54,031 bases of DNA from NCBI GenBank assembly GCA_900299115.1, contig OMIO01000106.1:1-54031 (forward strand). Reading direction: 5' to 3'. Shown here piece after piece: positions 51,995-54,031 of this stretch (within the stretch, counting starts at the first letter, position 1; the number at the start of each line of letters is the position of its first letter). The notes under the pieces were generated by a model, which did no database searches, was not told where the DNA came from, and saw only the letters and a list, made by a program, of their open reading frames with translations. This stretch comes from Methylocystaceae bacterium. Lineage in GTDB: Bacteria; Pseudomonadota; Alphaproteobacteria; Rhizobiales; Beijerinckiaceae. The position numbers and the translations under genes were made by a program.

Positions 51995-52909
51995 CTGACT
52001 TATCGTCTCCTCGGAAAGTCAGCGCTCAAACCTCGCATTGCTGTTTTCACGGATAAGTTAGATTGGCATGTTGAGGCGACACTTAAGGCTTATAGCGCGT
52101 TAGGAGCGCATCCTATCGCCGTACGCCTATCTGATTGTCGCTTCGACAGCTTGCGCCCATCCGGCGTTGCGATCCCTGGCTTTCACCAACTTCCAGATCT
52201 CGTTATCGTGCGCGCCATCGGAGATGGCTCGTTAGAAGCGGTAACGATGCGATTAGCGATTTTGCATGCGCTTGAACAATTAGGCGTGCGGGTCGTCAAT
52301 AAAGCGCGCGCTATCGAAGCATGCACTGATAAATCCTTGGCAAGTTTTCTTTTGCAAAGAGCAGGGATTGCAACGCCACAAACATTCACCACGCAGAATT
52401 TAGCTCAAGCGCGCGCAATAGCTCGACGCGAATGTCCCAGTGGCCCCATGGTTTTGAAGCCCCTCTTTGGCGCACAAGGCTGGGGAATTAAATTAATCGA
52501 AAGCGAAGTGGACATCCCAACCGCGCAAGAAGCGCGAGGCGTTTTCTATTTGCAACGTTTTGTTGGTCCGTCACGCCCGCCCTATGAGGATATGCGGATT
52601 CTTATCGCTAACGGAACAATTATTGGCGCAATGCGACGACGCTCCAGCCATTGGATCACGAATGTGCGGCAAGGCGCAAAGCCTCTTGCCGTCATTCCTT
52701 CACAAGAGGAGGGGAGATTAGCTCTCGCCGCAGCGCATGCTCTGAATGCAGAAATTGCTGGGGTAGATTTAATCGTCCCTGCCCATGGCGCGCCCCTGGT
52801 GCTAGAGGTCAATAGTATGGCTGGGTGGTTTGGTTTACAAAAAATTACTGCTTTCTCGATAGCGGAACGTCTTGCTCAAGCGACGTTAAATTTAACTCCC
52901 CAATGTTGA
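51995..52909 (+). CDS. ATP-grasp (RimK-like) protein, Orf5 of methylotroph H4MPT cluster; probable CTG start
   Basis: GGAGG at 51984-51988, 6 nt, CTG at 51995; continuous frame TYRLLGKSALKPRIAVFTDKLDWHVEATLKAYSALGAHPIAVRLSD into the listed ORF 52151..52909 (PSGPMVLKPLFGAQGWGIKLI, VLEVNSMAGW). Confidence 0.85.
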   Translation: MTYRLLGKSALKPRIAVFTDKLDWHVEATLKAYSALGAHPIAVRLSDCRFDSLRPSGVAIPGFHQLPDLVIVRAIGDGSLEAVTMRLAILHALEQLGVRVVNKARAIEACTDKSLASFLLQRAGIATPQTFTTQNLAQARAIARRECPSGPMVLKPLFGAQGWGIKLIESEVDIPTAQEARGVFYLQRFVGPSRPPYEDMRILIANGTIIGAMRRRSSHWITNVRQGAKPLAVIPSQEEGRLALAAAHALNAEIAGVDLIVPAHGAPLVLEVNSMAGWFGLQKITAFSIAERLAQATLNLTPQC

Positions 52910-53775
52910 AATTTTCCGTTGCTTCAGAGCGCGTCGCACAAGCTTTCATCACCGCTTGCGAGGCTGAGTTACAGGCGCCCAAACCTGGCAATGTCCATAT
53001 TTTTGCGTCTGGACATGGCATGGCGACACAAGACTTTGTTGACAGCGCGCGTGTCGCCGCGCCTTTCAGCGCCGATCCAAATTTGTCTGTTGGAGCAAAA
53101 ATACTCGCCGCAACTCAAGCCACATGGGCGGCTGTTGGACAAAATACAAATTTGGGGATCATTCTCCTCTGCGCGCCGCTCGCGCAAGCCGCCCTTAACG
53201 CCGCCACAGCAGATCTGCGTTATGAAACATCTCAGCTGTGTAAAACGCTTGGCCGTGATGATGCGCGTGACGCATTCCAAGCCATTCAACTCGCAAATCC
53301 AGCGGGACTCGGCGCGTCTACAAAAGACGATGTACGGGCGCCTGCGCAAACAACTTTGGCTGCGGCGATGGCCCACGCCGCGCCATACGATCGAATCGCC
53401 TATCAATACGCCAATGATTTTCGCGATATTTTTGATATTGGCCTCAATAGCCTCGCCCGCGCGCGCGCAGCGGGTGAAGATGAAGTTTTGTCTACATTAA
53501 CGGTTTATCTCACCTTTCTAGGCAGCTTCCCTGACAGCCACATCGCCAGAAAATATGGTCCCCATAGAGCGCAAAGCCTTCTATTGGATGCGCGCGGCTT
53601 TAACGCCCAATTTTCGAGCGCTGCGCGATCAGATCGCATCGCATCCGCCCTGAAATGGGACGCCGCGCTTAAGCAAAATAGCCTAAATCCGGGGACGAGC
53701 GCAGATCTCACTGTCGCCACGCTTTTTGCAGATAAGCTAGCGCAGAGCTTGGCAAACGTCCCCAAAAATGGTTGA
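52903..53775 (+). CDS. Triphosphoribosyl-dephospho-CoA synthase-like protein, Orf7 of methylotroph H4MPT cluster
   Basis: ITACEAELQAPKPGNVHIFASGHGM...GKNTNLG-like GQNTNLGIILLCAPL; start ATG overlaps orf5 stop by 7 nt. Confidence 0.9.
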   Translation: MLKFSVASERVAQAFITACEAELQAPKPGNVHIFASGHGMATQDFVDSARVAAPFSADPNLSVGAKILAATQATWAAVGQNTNLGIILLCAPLAQAALNAATADLRYETSQLCKTLGRDDARDAFQAIQLANPAGLGASTKDDVRAPAQTTLAAAMAHAAPYDRIAYQYANDFRDIFDIGLNSLARARAAGEDEVLSTLTVYLTFLGSFPDSHIARKYGPHRAQSLLLDARGFNAQFSSAARSDRIASALKWDAALKQNSLNPGTSADLTVATLFADKLAQSLANVPKNG

Positions 53776-53910
53776 GTCGCCGCCCGCGCGCATGCGTGTC
53801 GCGGCTCTTGGCCAGTGGGCCAGCGTCGCCGCTCGGCGTCGAAAATAATGAGCGGATGGTTAGTGGCAAACCACAGGACCGTCCAAAAATATTTTGAGGA
53901 GGAGATGAAT

Positions 53911-54031
53911 ATGGCTTTGATTAATAAGATGCTTGTTGGCGAGTCGCTTGTTGGCGAAGGTAATGAAGTTGCGCATATCGACCTGATTATGGGCCCACGC
54001 GGCTCAGCGGCGGAACTGGCGTTTGCGAATG
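53911..54031 (+). CDS. fae: Formaldehyde-activating enzyme (partial, runs off window)
   Basis: SD GAGGAGGAG then [40 protein letters not shown]. Confidence 0.95.
   Translation, partial: MALINKMLVGESLVGEGNEVAHIDLIMGPRGSAAELAFAN

Overview
The window is a gene-dense chromosomal segment from an alphaproteobacterium, probably a methylotroph or methanotroph of the Hyphomicrobiales. That placement is inferred from the tetrahydromethanopterin-pathway genes mch-orf5-orf7-fae at the right edge plus overall gene content. I see no convincing mobile elements, CRISPR arrays, tRNAs or rRNAs. Recognisable content: a TPP-riboswitch-preceded thiOSG-thiE cluster, zapA, gap-pgk, hspQ, mutL, msrB, a di-heme cytochrome c peroxidase, a Kef-type antiporter, a glycosyltransferase, metX-metW, ppa, an ECF-like sigma/anti-sigma pair, fabI, two M16 peptidases with lspA, CIRCE-groESL, pntAA/AB/B, an exbB-exbD-tonB cluster, a PduO adenosyltransferase, a DUF4175 protein, dihydroorotase, ygfZ, and mch-orf5-orf7-fae. 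Most notable observations: (i) one ORF fuses thiamine-phosphate synthase (ThiE) to an AmpD/AmiD-type peptidoglycan amidase with a PG-binding domain; (ii) an unknown ORF pair lies in one reading frame, interrupted only by a TAG codon; (iii) the ExbBD-TonB locus carries a second, apparently soluble TonB C-terminal-domain protein, a BNR/sialidase-like protein with a HACECC motif, a CPAC thioredoxin-like protein and a Cys/His-rich exported protein, and may be an uncharacterised metal-handling module; (iv) orf5 (ATP-grasp) appears to start at a CTG codon; (v) a Fur-box-like perfect palindrome sits in a noncoding gap. All assignments come from reading the sequence; no database search was run.
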